Below, piece by piece: positions 35,497-44,327 of a DNA stretch of 64,000 bases. Source of the stretch: Microcystis aeruginosa FD4. GTDB lineage: Bacteria; Cyanobacteriota; Cyanobacteriia; Cyanobacteriales; Microcystaceae. Below the pieces are notes generated by a model. The model did no database searches. It was given only the letters and a program-made list of their open reading frames with translations, and was not told where the DNA came from. The first letter of the stretch is position 1; each line of letters begins with the position of its first letter. Location of the stretch: positions 1,860,001 through 1,924,000 of the forward strand of contig NZ_CP046973.1 of assembly GCF_009792235.1 (NCBI RefSeq). Direction: 5' to 3'. Position numbers and translations under genes: made by a program.

Positions 35497-36390
35497 ATGG
35501 CACTACAACCTCCGCTCACTGCCACTAGCTTAGAGCAATTGTCTTGGACATGGCAAGGTCACACCATCCCCTACACTGTGCGGGGAGAAGGACAACCCCT
35601 AGTATTAATTCACGGTTTTGGGGCATCTATCGGTCATTGGCGCAAAAATATCCCCGTTTTAGCGGAAAATGGCTATCAAGTCTATGCGCTAGATCTCTTG
35701 GGATTTGGGGGTGCGGATAAGCCCGCTTTAGATTATAGTCTCAACCTTTGGCAGCGGCAAATACAAGACTTTTGGCGAGAAAAAATCGCCAAACCGACGG
35801 TATTTATCGGTAATTCCATCGGGGGACTGATTACCTTAATGCTGATGGCAGAATCTCCCGAAATCACTGCTGGAGGCGTAATTATTAACTGTGCCGGAGG
35901 ATTAAACCATCGTCCCGAAGAATTAAATTTCCCTTTGCGTTTAATCATGGCTGCCTTTACCAGTTTAGTTAGTTCCCCCGTGACAGGAAAGTTTATTTTT
36001 GAACAGGTAAGGCAGAAAAATCGCATCCGTAACACCTTAAAACAGGTTTATCGCGACCATACCGCGATTACCGAGGAATTAGTCGAAATTCTCTATCAAC
36101 CTTCCTGTGATGCGGGTGCGCGGGAAGTCTTCGCATCGGTGTTGACAGCACCCCCCGGACCATCGATCCAGGAATTATTACCGCAAATCGATCGCCCTTT
36201 ATTGGTACTCTGGGGAGAGGATGACCCTTGGACACCGATCGCTGGTTCGGTAATTTACCAAGAAAGAGCTAAAATGGGACATAATACCCAATTTTATCCG
36301 ATTGCCAAAGCTGGTCACTGTCCCCACGATGAACATCCCGAAAAAGTTAATCAATTAATTTTGAGTTGGCTGTCGGAAATAGAGATTTAG
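35497..36390 (+). CDS. Alpha/beta hydrolase (possibly chlorophyll-ester type)
   Basis: A 297-residue hydrolase with LVLIHGFGASIGHWRKNIPV (36-55), nucleophile S107 in IGNSIGG, aspartate in LWGEDDPWTP, and the terminal histidine in AGHCPHDEHP. The GNSIGG elbow plus HGFGAS..HWR pattern is that of plant and cyanobacterial pheophytinase / chlorophyll dephytylase relatives, which remove phytol. That reading is inference from motif resemblance. The alternative is a general ester hydrolase. Start ATG at 35497; no close partner downstream. Confidence 0.83.
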   Translation: MALQPPLTATSLEQLSWTWQGHTIPYTVRGEGQPLVLIHGFGASIGHWRKNIPVLAENGYQVYALDLLGFGGADKPALDYSLNLWQRQIQDFWREKIAKPTVFIGNSIGGLITLMLMAESPEITAGGVIINCAGGLNHRPEELNFPLRLIMAAFTSLVSSPVTGKFIFEQVRQKNRIRNTLKQVYRDHTAITEELVEILYQPSCDAGAREVFASVLTAPPGPSIQELLPQIDRPLLVLWGEDDPWTPIAGSVIYQERAKMGHNTQFYPIAKAGHCPHDEHPEKVNQLILSWLSEIEI

Positions 36391-36451
36391 TCAGTTAAAA
36401 AAGTTGGGGTTGAGAGATAATTTTTCTCGGCCTCAAAGGTGAACGAAGATT

Positions 36452-36844
36452 TTAGCGATTAATAGTTACTGGAGAAATCTGCCAATCGGGGCGAAGATTT
36501 TTGGCTCCCCGGAGATAGACGTGCTGCATTTCAGCTTGCAGTTTAGGAGTATTAACGTGGAGAATTACCCGAATACATTTTTCCAGACTACCAGCGACGT
36601 GCATCTGTTGCACATCGAGGAGGGGGACATTTTGCCAATGGGGACGTTCCCGAGCGATAGCAGCGGGGAAAATCGCGTCTAAATCCTGAGTTGCCGTAAA
36701 GATAATACTAACAATATCATCGGGATCGATACTATTGTTGATTTCGAGCGCTTCGAGGAGTTCTGTTACTGCTTCTCGTATAGCCTCAATATTATTAGCT
36801 GTTACTGTCGTTGCTCCCCGAATGGCCCGAATCTTCCACTGCAC
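36452..36844 (-). CDS. aroH: Chorismate mutase, AroH type
   Basis: A 130-residue trimeric enzyme that converts chorismate to prephenate for phenylalanine and tyrosine. The signatures are WKIRAIRGATTV at the N-terminus, SIIFTATQDLDAIFPAAIAR in the middle (including the active-site E/R region), LDVQQMHVAGSLEKCIRVIL and VYLRGAKNLRPDW. I choose the GTG start at 36844, with GGAGG nine bases upstream. An ATG three codons earlier (36853) would sit directly on that GGAGG. It is transcribed ahead of sppA in the opposite sense to the hydrolase at 35497. Confidence 0.9.
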   Translation of the reverse strand: MQWKIRAIRGATTVTANNIEAIREAVTELLEALEINNSIDPDDIVSIIFTATQDLDAIFPAAIARERPHWQNVPLLDVQQMHVAGSLEKCIRVILHVNTPKLQAEMQHVYLRGAKNLRPDWQISPVTINR

Positions 36845-36921
36845 GATTGTCATCCTCCACTAATCCTGATGAGTCAATTTTAGGGGTTAACGCGCCCTTT
36901 TTCTCGACTTTAATCTGGCCA

Positions 36922-37743
36922 TCAGGGTCGGTATAACCACAATAGTTGTCCGTTAACTTCTAATTCAAATTCTAGACGCTGTAGGGTTTTTTGTAATCCT
37001 AGGGGTATTTGGGAACGATTGCCCGTCAGACGACTGAGAAGGGGTTTCGGTTCTTCGATAGTCTGACATTTAGTTTTATCTGGGGGTAATCCTGCCAATT
37101 CTAGCGCCCAAAGTCGCGCATCTTCCTCGCTTCCCAAGCGATCAACCACTCCTAATTCTAAAGCCTGTTGGCCGGTAAAAATGCGCCCATCGGCAAAACT
37201 TTTCACCTGATTGACATCTAAATTTCTAGCGCTGGCAACGGTTTGCACAAATTGCTGATAACTGGTATCGATCATATCTTGGAGAATTCTTTCTTCTTCA
37301 TCAGTTAACTCTCGATCGAAGGAGAGAATATCTTTATAAGGGCCAGATTTAATCACTTTAAACGAAACTCCCACCTTATCCAACAATCTTTCCAGATTGT
37401 TTCCTCTCAGGATAACACCGATCGAGCCGGTAATCGTGCCGGGGTTAGCCATAATATAATTGGCCCCCATACCGATATAAACGCCGCCAGAGGCGGAAAT
37501 ATTGCCAAAACTAGCGATTATTTGGGTGGTTTTTTGTAACCGCTTCAATGCTTCATAAATTTCTTGGGAATCCCCCACGGTTCCCCCGGGGGAGTCAATT
37601 CGGAGAAGTAGGGCGGGATATTGCCTTTCTTTGACGATTTCTAGGGCTTTTAAGACTCTTTTACGGGTATCGGAGGCAATTGCACCTGTAATTTCTATTC
37701 GAGCGATTTGTTTGCGGGTTTTCGGTTTAAAAGGCCAGACCAT
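36922..37743 (-). CDS. sppA: Signal peptide peptidase SppA (short form)
   Basis: A 273-residue membrane-associated serine protease of family S49. It clears leftover signal peptides or other membrane peptides. Short (36K-type) SppA has one protease domain. Visible landmarks are LLRIDSPGGTVGDSQEIYEA, the nucleophile serine in GNISASGGVYIGM, and the general-base lysine in KVIKSGPYKDI. No strong N-terminal membrane segment is seen, unlike many SppA proteins, so membrane contact may be peripheral. The start ATG is the complement of 37741-37743. Confidence 0.9.
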   Translation of the reverse strand: MVWPFKPKTRKQIARIEITGAIASDTRKRVLKALEIVKERQYPALLLRIDSPGGTVGDSQEIYEALKRLQKTTQIIASFGNISASGGVYIGMGANYIMANPGTITGSIGVILRGNNLERLLDKVGVSFKVIKSGPYKDILSFDRELTDEEERILQDMIDTSYQQFVQTVASARNLDVNQVKSFADGRIFTGQQALELGVVDRLGSEEDARLWALELAGLPPDKTKCQTIEEPKPLLSRLTGNRSQIPLGLQKTLQRLEFELEVNGQLLWLYRP

Positions 37744-37897
37744 CAGGGTTAAATATCTCTAAAAAAAGGACTCTTTCTAATCTAACGCTTTGATTGTTAA
37801 GTAGGTAGGTGTTAAAAATTAAGTGAGTGGGTAGAATTAAATATAAGATGAACGTAGGTTGGGTTGAAGCATGAAACCCAACGCCCTACAAATAATT

Positions 37898-38113
37898 AGG
37901 GTTTGCGGCAAAAAGTTTTTCGTGGGGACAGGGTGTGGGGTCTGGGGTCTGGGGTGTAGGGTTTTAGCGATTTTGAGGGGGTCAATTACCTAATTTTCAG
38001 GGAAAAAGTCCAGGGATTTTCCCCCCGATCACTCCCCGATCGGGTACTTTTTGATTGACAAAAAGTCTAAAAGTCTTACCCAACAATGTTTTTAGATTTA
38101 TTCAGCCAGCCCT
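37898..38113. mobile_element. AGGGTTTGC-family MITE, copy E1 (216 bp)
   Basis: The ends are AGGGTTTGCGGCAAAAAG and ATTCAGCCAGCCCT, which form imperfect terminal inverted repeats. AATT is duplicated on both sides (37894-37897 and 38114-38117). The interior (GATTTTGAGGGGGTCAATTA and onward) is shared with copy E3. No coding capacity. Confidence 0.85.
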
Positions 38114-38193
38114 AATTAGAGTTCTTGCATAATTAATTTTTGAGAGTTCAAAAATGAGAAAAATAGGCATAAAATTGCATAAAATCCCTAAAT

Positions 38194-38425
38194 AGGGTTT
38201 GCGGCAAAAAGTTTGTTGGTGGGGTTAGGAGTCGGTCGTCTCCGAGTCAGTAGCCGGTCGTTTCAGGCTTTGTTGCCCTGCTTTTTTTGTACCAGTTTGT
38301 GTACTACAAAAAGAATAATGCCAGGTTTTTGAATGTCCCAATCCTATTTTCGCAGCATGAACATCGGATTTTAACAGGTCAAAAGCCTTATTTTAAAAGG
38401 GTTTTACCATTATTCAGCCAGCCCT
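38194..38425. mobile_element. AGGGTTTGC-family MITE, copy E2 (232 bp)
   Basis: It has the same ends as E1 but a different interior (TTTGTTGCCCTG, GTACCAGTTTGTGTAC, TTTGAATGTCCCAATCCTAT), shared with the inverted copy E4. The flanks are AAAT and AACT, a target duplication with one mismatch. Confidence 0.82.
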
Positions 38426-38892
38426 AACTACCAGCAGAGAAGACAGTGGTGATCAGGGAATAGCTGCATACCATGGCGGCTATTTATAACTATGAGTTAG
38501 GGATAGGTATAGCAACTTCTTAAAAGTTGCCAAACATTAATCAAGTCAAGGAGAATTTATTCTCAATTTTTATAATTGAGATAGTTTGTGCCGCTTAAAC
38601 AAAGAGGTTTTGATAACCAAATTAAAGCAGCTCTAAAGAGTTTTGAGTTAAAAGTAAAACTTCAAGTTTTTATTTAAAACAAATGTACTGGCTAACTATT
38701 TTTTTTGGTAAAATTAGTCAATCCATCATTATAACATATAATTAATTTGCAAGAGTTCTATTGGTCCGATTGGTTTACCTTCCTCTATTCTCAATAAGCC
38801 CTACTTGTTGCTGTGACTAATTACCCTAATTCATAATTCATAATTGATAATTTCCACTCCCCACTTCCCCAAACCCCAACCCCCAACTTGCA

Positions 38893-40020
38893 ATGTATCT
38901 CGAACACCTGCACCTTCACAGTTTTAGAAATTATGCCGAACAGTTGCTGAAATTCGAGTCCAAAAAAACAATATTATTGGGCAATAATGCTCAGGGAAAA
39001 TCCAATTTACTGGAAGCGATCGAACTTTTGGCCACTCTCAAGAGTCATCGAGTCAGCAAGGATCGGGATCTGGTGCTAGAATCGGACTCGGAGGCGAGAA
39101 TTTTTGCTAGGGTTAATCGTCTTTATGGGGCATCAGAATTAAGTTTAATTCTCCGTTCTTCTGGTCGTCGCACCGTGATCCGCGACCGTCAACCCCTGCG
39201 CCGTCATCTCGATTTTTTGGGCGTGATTAATGCGGTACAATTTTCTAGTCTCGATCTGGATTTAGTGCGCGGTGGTCCGGAAGCTCGCCGAGACTGGTTA
39301 GATACTTTATTAATTCAATTAGAACCCCTATACGTTCATATTCTACAGCAATATAATCAGGTTTTACGACAAAGAAATGCTCTCTTAAAAGAGATTCGTA
39401 AACAGGAATTAGAGGGAAAAGTTTATGGGGATTTATCCCAGCTAAAACTCTGGGATTTACAACTAGCAGAAACCGGTTCAAGAGTAACGAGAAGAAGGGC
39501 GCGAGTCCTGCAAAGATTAATTCCTTTAGCCCAAAAATGGCACGAAAGTATTAGCGGAAAAACCGAACTTTTAGAATTACAATATATTCCCAATGTGCCT
39601 TGGGTAGAAGATGATGTCAATGGGGTACAAAGGGCTTTTTTAGATAAGATTGAAACCCGTCGTTTGGCCGAGAAACAACTAGGGACATCGGTAGTCGGTC
39701 CCCACCGGGATGAAGTGGATTTTTTAATTAACCAAAACCCCGCTAAATCCTACGGTTCCCAAGGACAACAAAGAACCTTAGTTTTAGCCTTGAAATTAGC
39801 GGAATTACAGTTACTAGAGCAGATTATCGGAGAACCTCCCCTACTACTCCTCGATGATGTTTTAGCCGAATTAGATATCGAACGACAAAATCAATTATTA
39901 GATGCGATCGAAGACCGGTTTCAAACTTTAATTACCACCACTCATCTCAGTTCTTTTGAGTCTCGCTGGTTGCAATCTTCCCAGATATTTTCTGTCAAAA
40001 AGGGACAGATTTTTTATTAG
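38893..40020 (+). CDS. recF: DNA replication/repair protein RecF
   Basis: A 375-residue SMC-like ATPase that helps load RecA at single-stranded gaps. It opens MYLEHLHLHSFRNYAE, with the Walker A motif G30-NNAQGKS-37, the signature region KSYGSQGQQRTLVLALKLAEL, and Walker B LLLLDDVLAELD followed by a D-loop. Length is normal. dnaA, dnaN and gyrB are not adjacent, as is common in cyanobacteria. The ATG at 38893 follows a CCCCAACCCC repeat stretch with no clear Shine-Dalgarno, so its translation signal is weak. Confidence 0.94.
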   Translation: MYLEHLHLHSFRNYAEQLLKFESKKTILLGNNAQGKSNLLEAIELLATLKSHRVSKDRDLVLESDSEARIFARVNRLYGASELSLILRSSGRRTVIRDRQPLRRHLDFLGVINAVQFSSLDLDLVRGGPEARRDWLDTLLIQLEPLYVHILQQYNQVLRQRNALLKEIRKQELEGKVYGDLSQLKLWDLQLAETGSRVTRRRARVLQRLIPLAQKWHESISGKTELLELQYIPNVPWVEDDVNGVQRAFLDKIETRRLAEKQLGTSVVGPHRDEVDFLINQNPAKSYGSQGQQRTLVLALKLAELQLLEQIIGEPPLLLLDDVLAELDIERQNQLLDAIEDRFQTLITTTHLSSFESRWLQSSQIFSVKKGQIFY

Positions 40021-40050
40021 CCTATAGCCACCATAGGTCATCCATTGCTG

Positions 40051-40503
40051 TCAATCTGGGTCTTCCTGATTGCTGGCTAAATTATTGCCGTTAGAAAGTC
40101 CGTATAGTTCCTTAACCGATTGGCGGGAAAGGACGATAATTGTGAAGACTCCGAGAATTGTACCCAACGGGGTGAACAAGCAGAGGATGCAAGCTATCAC
40201 AAAAGAAAACCAGTATTTCTTGTGACGGCTGAGAAATCGACCCGAAAGAATCGTAGAAATCGCTAAAGCTTCTCCTAGCAGTGCTATTGTTAAAGCTTTT
40301 AGAAAGTCTAATAGACCTCTGATGGGTAAATCTTCCGACGGCATTGGGAATGGCTCCGGGACAGCCATTATAAAAAATTGAGTCAAGAAAATAAAAGAGA
40401 GAACACCAATTAAAATCAAAGGGTAAAAACCAATTATTCCTCCCACAACGTAGTGAGATATTGACAATAATCTTAGGTATTGTCTGTCATTATTTGTGTT
40501 CAT
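40051..40503 (-). CDS. Small membrane protein (HYVVGG-type, four segments)
   Basis: A 150-residue protein starting MNTNNDRQYLRLLSISHYVV. A longer frame exists to 40641 but its extra 46 residues are basic and lack the family pattern, so I take the ATG at 40503. Hydrophobic segments span about 15-45, 65-90, and two more in 95-135 (FSFVIACILCLFTPLGTILG). Proteins with LRLLSIxHYVxGG starts occur in many bacteria as uncharacterised membrane proteins. It ends 30 bp from the recF stop (convergent). No function can be given. Confidence 0.65.
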   Translation of the reverse strand: MNTNNDRQYLRLLSISHYVVGGIIGFYPLILIGVLSFIFLTQFFIMAVPEPFPMPSEDLPIRGLLDFLKALTIALLGEALAISTILSGRFLSRHKKYWFSFVIACILCLFTPLGTILGVFTIIVLSRQSVKELYGLSNGNNLASNQEDPD

Positions 40504-40986
40504 ATAGGTAATTAATAATAGACATCTAGACAATATCATATCGAAGCTGAAAACTTTTCTAGTCAAGGGATTTACTCGAATAGAAATGATTCTAATTCTC
40601 CCATAGTTTTTCGATGAAATTGAATTAGTAACGAAAGACATACACTTCAGCTATCGAACTATTTTTGTTAGTACAGATGGGAAAAGCAGTCCGTGATCGG
40701 GTTGTCGCTTTTGGGGATATCTCGTGTAATCATCTCGACATCACCTCCCTTGCCTAGCTTCAGGTAATTCCGATTCTGAGGGTTAACTCTCGAAGGTATT
40801 GACTTCTGGCAATAGCTAGAGATTTGTTATTAGCTAAAAGCAAATATTATTTGAGCCAAAATTGCTCGATTCCCCCTAACGATGGGTCTGGTAAAACGTC
40901 CTTGACTTTTTTCTTTGTCTGTACACATCCATAATAATAAAACAGGCCGCAGGCCTGTTTCACTATTAGATTAAGAATAATTAAGC
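40504..40986. other. Intergenic gap before rpiA 3' end
   Basis: This 483-bp stretch shows no gene beyond the rejected extension of the membrane protein and the rpiA terminator at 40940. No repeats of the dispersed families were seen. Confidence 0.6.
40928..40960 (-). terminator. Rho-independent terminator of rpiA
   Basis: The stem is AAACAGGCC paired with GGCCTGTTT around a 3-nt loop (40940-40960). On the minus strand it is followed by TTTTATTATTAT. It lies 27 bp past the rpiA stop. Confidence 0.85.
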
Positions 40987-41697
40987 CTACTTAATCTCGC
41001 GGACTACCGGTTTCCCGTCGATAATTTCACCGACGAGAATCAGATCAGCAACCCCAACAAATAAACCATTTTCTAAAACCCCCGGCATATTATTAATAGT
41101 TCTTTCCAAATCAGCCGGATCATCGATACTATCAAATTTAACATCGATAACTAAATTGCCTTGATCCGTGACCACGGGGCCGGCTTTTTTCACTCCCATG
41201 CGCAGGGAAGGTTTACCACCGAGGGCCTCTAATTTCAGCATCACCGGAGTCATGGCCATGGGTAACACTTCCACCGGCAAAAGAAAAGTCGATCCCAACT
41301 TATCCACCAGCTTATTGCCATCCACTACCACGACGAAAATATCGGCGAGACTATCGACAATTTTCTCCTGAGTATGGGCAGCACCGCCACCTTTAATCAG
41401 GTTTTTCTGCGGATCCACCTCATCGGCCCCATCGATAGCGATATCCATGTTTGCGATGACATCGAGGGTAGTGAGGGGAATTCCGTACTTCCTCGCCAAC
41501 ACTTGCGCTTGAAAAGAAGTAGGAACCCCGACAATATTGCTGATTTCTCCGCTTTGCAGTCTAGCGCCCAGATATTCGATCGCATAGGCCGTCGTTGAAC
41601 CAGTTCCCAATCCCACGACCGAATTAGATTGAACTAGATTAGCGGCGGCCTTACCGACCTCCTGTTTCATGATAATGACCGGATCGATTGCTGTCAT
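40987..41697 (-). CDS. rpiA: Ribose-5-phosphate isomerase A
   Basis: A 236-residue cytosolic enzyme linking ribose-5-P and ribulose-5-P in the pentose phosphate and Calvin cycles. It shows VGLGTGSTTAYAIEYLG, IDGADEVDP (catalytic Asp region), LIKGGGAAHTQEKIV, and VDGNKLVDKLG. The ATG at 41697 has AGGA nine bases upstream; the in-frame ATG at 41706 sits directly on that AGGA and is less likely. A strong hairpin terminator follows. Assignment is secure. Confidence 0.94.
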   Translation of the reverse strand: MTAIDPVIIMKQEVGKAAANLVQSNSVVGLGTGSTTAYAIEYLGARLQSGEISNIVGVPTSFQAQVLARKYGIPLTTLDVIANMDIAIDGADEVDPQKNLIKGGGAAHTQEKIVDSLADIFVVVVDGNKLVDKLGSTFLLPVEVLPMAMTPVMLKLEALGGKPSLRMGVKKAGPVVTDQGNLVIDVKFDSIDDPADLERTINNMPGVLENGLFVGVADLILVGEIIDGKPVVREIK

Positions 41698-41769
41698 GAT
41701 GCACATTCCTAAAAGCGATGTTTTGAACCTCTTAGTTATCGGCTATCCCTTGCCCTCTTGTCAATGGAA

Positions 41770-42294
41770 TTAGGGATTAGTGGCCTGAGCTGCTAACATT
41801 TCCTTGAGTTTAGCCAATTCATTGGCCCAACGGGGATCTGGCTGTAAAGCGTCACCATCGCCGGTAACTTTCGGGGTACTGCTGCTACCCCGTTCAGCCT
41901 TGCGTTTTTTGCCGCTGCCGCCGCCACTGGATTTGCGCGGTGCTGCCGTCGTCGGTTTTGGAGTCGGTCTTCCGACTTTTTCCGGGGTTTCTACGCTGGC
42001 CTCCGGACCTTCTGCTTCTTCTCCTTCTTCTTTACCTCCCTTGCTGCGGGGGAGAGCTTTCTCGATTTTGATCGGGTTTTCCATGAAGGATTGACCGTTG
42101 TATTTTTCGATAAACTGGTCAGCTAGTTCATCGCTAGGGACGGTAACGAAGGCAAAACCGCGACATTTGCCAGTTTTGCGGTCTTTGATGACTTTAGTGG
42201 TGATCGTATCCCCTTCATCGGCAAAAAGCGCCTGTAATTTTTCGCGCTCGACGGATTCTTTGGGTAAATTACCAACGTATAGACGAATGGACAT
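41770..42294 (-). CDS. RRM-type RNA-binding protein with charged C-terminal tail
   Basis: A 174-residue protein. Residues 1-80 form one RRM with RNP2 LYVGNL and RNP1 RGFAFV. The following 90 residues are low complexity, rich in E, G, P, S and K (PRSKGGKEEGEEAEGPEASV, then KKRKAERGSSS), and end with a DPRWANELAKLKEML helix. Cyanobacterial RRM proteins are often cold-regulated or involved in mRNA localisation. ATG 42294 is preceded by TTGGAGGAATCC. A TnpB element ends about 27 bp upstream of it, so its native promoter may be displaced to beyond 43660 or supplied by the element. Confidence 0.88.
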   Translation of the reverse strand: MSIRLYVGNLPKESVEREKLQALFADEGDTITTKVIKDRKTGKCRGFAFVTVPSDELADQFIEKYNGQSFMENPIKIEKALPRSKGGKEEGEEAEGPEASVETPEKVGRPTPKPTTAAPRKSSGGGSGKKRKAERGSSSTPKVTGDGDALQPDPRWANELAKLKEMLAAQATNP

Positions 42295-42330
42295 GATGGA
42301 TTCCTCCAAGTATAGGGTGATTTGACATAC

Positions 42331-42360
42331 TCCCACCGTCAAGCTACGCTGTGACGGGGG
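42331..42360 (-). ncRNA. Putative omega-RNA 3' scaffold hairpin at tnpB end
   Basis: On the minus strand CCCCCGTCA and TGACGGTGGG pair around a loop CAGCGTAGCT, overlapping the tnpB stop codon. Position and shape fit the right-end structure that gives rise to the omega-RNA scaffold in characterised TnpB systems. Processing and guide length are inference. Confidence 0.5.
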
Positions 42361-43625
42361 ATTCTTTCCACATTGCTGTTAGAAATTCCTTGTTCAACGA
42401 GACAGCTTAGATTCTCAATGTCTCCATTAAGAATCCAGAGGCCGGACTCTCCCAAGGCGTTTGGGTCGGTTTCTGTTTGCCCAACAGTACCGTTGAGATA
42501 ATTTCCCAAATATTGTAACCCTTTTTTAAGAATATTTATTGCTGCATTATGATCCCTATCTAAGACTGTTTGACAATTGGGACATTGATGAGTTCTATTG
42601 CTTAATGTTTTTTGAACTCTCGTCCCACAAACTGAACAATCTTGAGAAGTGAAATGCGGTGGTACAGCAATACAGACAATCCGATAAATCTTGGCAAAAT
42701 AATTCAACCATTCGGTGAATTGATACCAAGAAGCATCGGAAATCGACTTAGACAGCTTACGGTTTTTGACTAAGTTTCTTACCTTTAAAGCTTCATAAAC
42801 TACCAGATCATTAGACTGGATTAACGCCAAAGCGTCTTTAATTGCTTTGTCTTGACGTTGTCTTGATACTTTCAAGTGAAGTTTAGCTACTTTTATCCGT
42901 TGCTTGTGATAGTTTTTAGACTGTTTTTTTCCTTGACGAAACTTTTTGGATAATCGTCGTTGTGCTTTTTGAAGTCGTTTTTCTGACTTTCTTAAATAAC
43001 GTGGATTCTCTACGGTATTACCTTGGGCATCGGTATAAAATTCTTTTAACCCTAAGTCAATTCCTGTTATTTGTCCCGTTGGTTCATGGTATTCTTGCCG
43101 TTCTACGTCAATCAAAAACTGGCAATAATAACCGTCAGCACGTCTAACAACTCTTACCCGTCTAATCTGTTGCTCTGAATAATAAACTAAGGTTTTTTGA
43201 CTACACCATAAATCAAATTCTCCTGCTTTAAAGCCATCGGTGAACTTAATTTTACGTCGCTCATCTGATAGTTTATATCCCGTTAGTTTATACTCAACGG
43301 AACGACTAGGCTTTTTGAACCGAGGAAAACCTTTTTTCCCTGGTATTTTGGCATGACAATTCTGATAAAACCGATTAATTGATTGCCAGGCTCTATCAGC
43401 AGCCGATTGACGAGCTTGTGAGTTTAATTTATTAACCCAAGGGGTTTCTTTATTGTTAGCTAGTACCGAGCAAAGTTTTTGGAGGTCATTGCGGGTTGTC
43501 CCTTTATTTTCTAGCCAATAACGAACACAAGAATTACGCACAAACTGAGAAGTTCTGATAGCTTCATCGAGCCGGTGATATTGCTCTGGTGTTCCGTTTT
43601 TTAGCTTTGCTTCTACGACTAGCAT
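42339..43625 (-). CDS. tnpB: RNA-guided endonuclease TnpB (OrfB)
   Basis: A 428-residue full-length TnpB. The RuvC residues are D190 (TGIDLGLKEF), E278 (VVYEALKVRNL) and D358 (LDRDHNAAINIL). The zinc ribbon is C330, C333, C348, C351 (CSVCG...CPNC). An N-terminal helical/WED part and OrfB_IS605 core (YCQFLIDVERQEY) are present and uninterrupted. It therefore looks active. In characterised relatives TnpB cleaves DNA next to a short TAM, guided by an RNA made from the element's right end. The C-terminal 60 residues after INILKKG are variable and reach into the right-end structure. Confidence 0.9.
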   Translation of the reverse strand: MLVVEAKLKNGTPEQYHRLDEAIRTSQFVRNSCVRYWLENKGTTRNDLQKLCSVLANNKETPWVNKLNSQARQSAADRAWQSINRFYQNCHAKIPGKKGFPRFKKPSRSVEYKLTGYKLSDERRKIKFTDGFKAGEFDLWCSQKTLVYYSEQQIRRVRVVRRADGYYCQFLIDVERQEYHEPTGQITGIDLGLKEFYTDAQGNTVENPRYLRKSEKRLQKAQRRLSKKFRQGKKQSKNYHKQRIKVAKLHLKVSRQRQDKAIKDALALIQSNDLVVYEALKVRNLVKNRKLSKSISDASWYQFTEWLNYFAKIYRIVCIAVPPHFTSQDCSVCGTRVQKTLSNRTHQCPNCQTVLDRDHNAAINILKKGLQYLGNYLNGTVGQTETDPNALGESGLWILNGDIENLSCLVEQGISNSNVERIPRHSVA

Positions 43626-44227
43626 CTAACAATCCTCGACCCTTGGCTAGGTTAAGTATAATACAGTTTACCCACAGATGGTGGAATTAAACCGATGCTC
43701 CGCGGTTGATATTCTGGTCGGATTTCATCCCCCGCTAATTTTGTTGAGTATCTTGTCGAAAAATGTAGCGGGGGCATTCATCCGACATTTTGGGTAAAAA
43801 CTTGTGCGACATTCCGTGGCTGTATGCTGATTTTTTTAAGGCAAACAGAGCTAAGGAGGATGTTTCCCAGCGATAAGCTTGTAGTTTCTGCACGATAGCG
43901 GCTGTGTCCGTCAATTTTGACTATCCTTAACGATTTCAACGAGAGGGACGGGATCTAGGGGTTACGTTTTTAGCTGTTAACAGGGCTAATCATTCAACTT
44001 ACCCGATTTATGTCGCTCTCTTTGATTATTACAGAATGTTTACACAATTTGTCAAATATTTTCTCTCGCTCTGGGCTGCCTAAGTATAACTACTTAAGTA
44101 TTTGTTCACGGTAAGCAAAATTTTATGAAAACTCTTGCTAAATGTATCATTATATGCTTCTTTCCTTTTGGCGGCGGGGTATCCTAGCTAACGGGAGGGA
44201 AAAAGCAAAACCCTCTTTACAGATACA
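43626..44227. other. Intergenic gap between tnpB and nblA promoter
   Basis: About 600 bp without a supported gene. It includes the putative left end of the TnpB element, possible displaced leader of the RRM gene (minus strand), and upstream copies of motifs found in the nblA promoter: TTTGTCAAATATTT near 44049 and AAGTATTTGTT near 44095. Confidence 0.6.
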
Positions 44228-44256
44228 TTGACACTTTGTCAAGTATTTGTTACATT
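44228..44256 (+). promoter_or_regulatory. Putative nblA promoter with overlapping palindrome
   Basis: TTGACA at 44228-44233 and TACATT at 44251-44256 are 17 bp apart, a good sigma-70 layout. TTGACA-CTT-TGTCAA forms a perfect inverted repeat over the -35 box. The implied leader is about 65 nt to the ATG at 44328. Confidence 0.6.
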
Positions 44257-44327
44257 AGTTAAAAAAGGTGATACCAATCACCCATCTCGCTTGTTATCAA
44301 CCACTGTCTTCATCGAGGAGAAACACC

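Larger units (their letters stand above)
37744..38892. other. 1.1-kb non-coding gap with two MITEs
   Basis: It contains the palindrome relative at 37855-37897, MITE copies at 37898-38113 and 38194-38425, and an AT-rich stretch (38430-38800) with a GCAACTTCTTAAAAGTTGC hairpin near 38513. CCCCACTTCCCC repeats run up to the recF start. I see no supported gene. Confidence 0.8.
42322..43660 (-). mobile_element. Solo-TnpB (IS200/IS605, IS1341-type) element
   Basis: The span is approximate. The right end is taken at the TCAA after the hairpin on the minus strand (complement of 42322-42325). The left end is placed near an AAGTATA at 43654-43660 that also occurs at 42308-42314, outside the right end. 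No tnpA is present. Like all IS605-type elements it has no inverted repeats to fix the ends. Confidence 0.5.

Noticed and set aside
38430..38892. AT-rich region ahead of recF as replication origin
   Set aside because: I saw no cluster of DnaA boxes, and neither dnaA nor dnaN is adjacent. A skew analysis could not be run.
40504..40641. N-terminal extension of the small membrane protein
   Set aside because: The extra 46 residues are basic and lack the conserved pattern that begins at the ATG at 40503.
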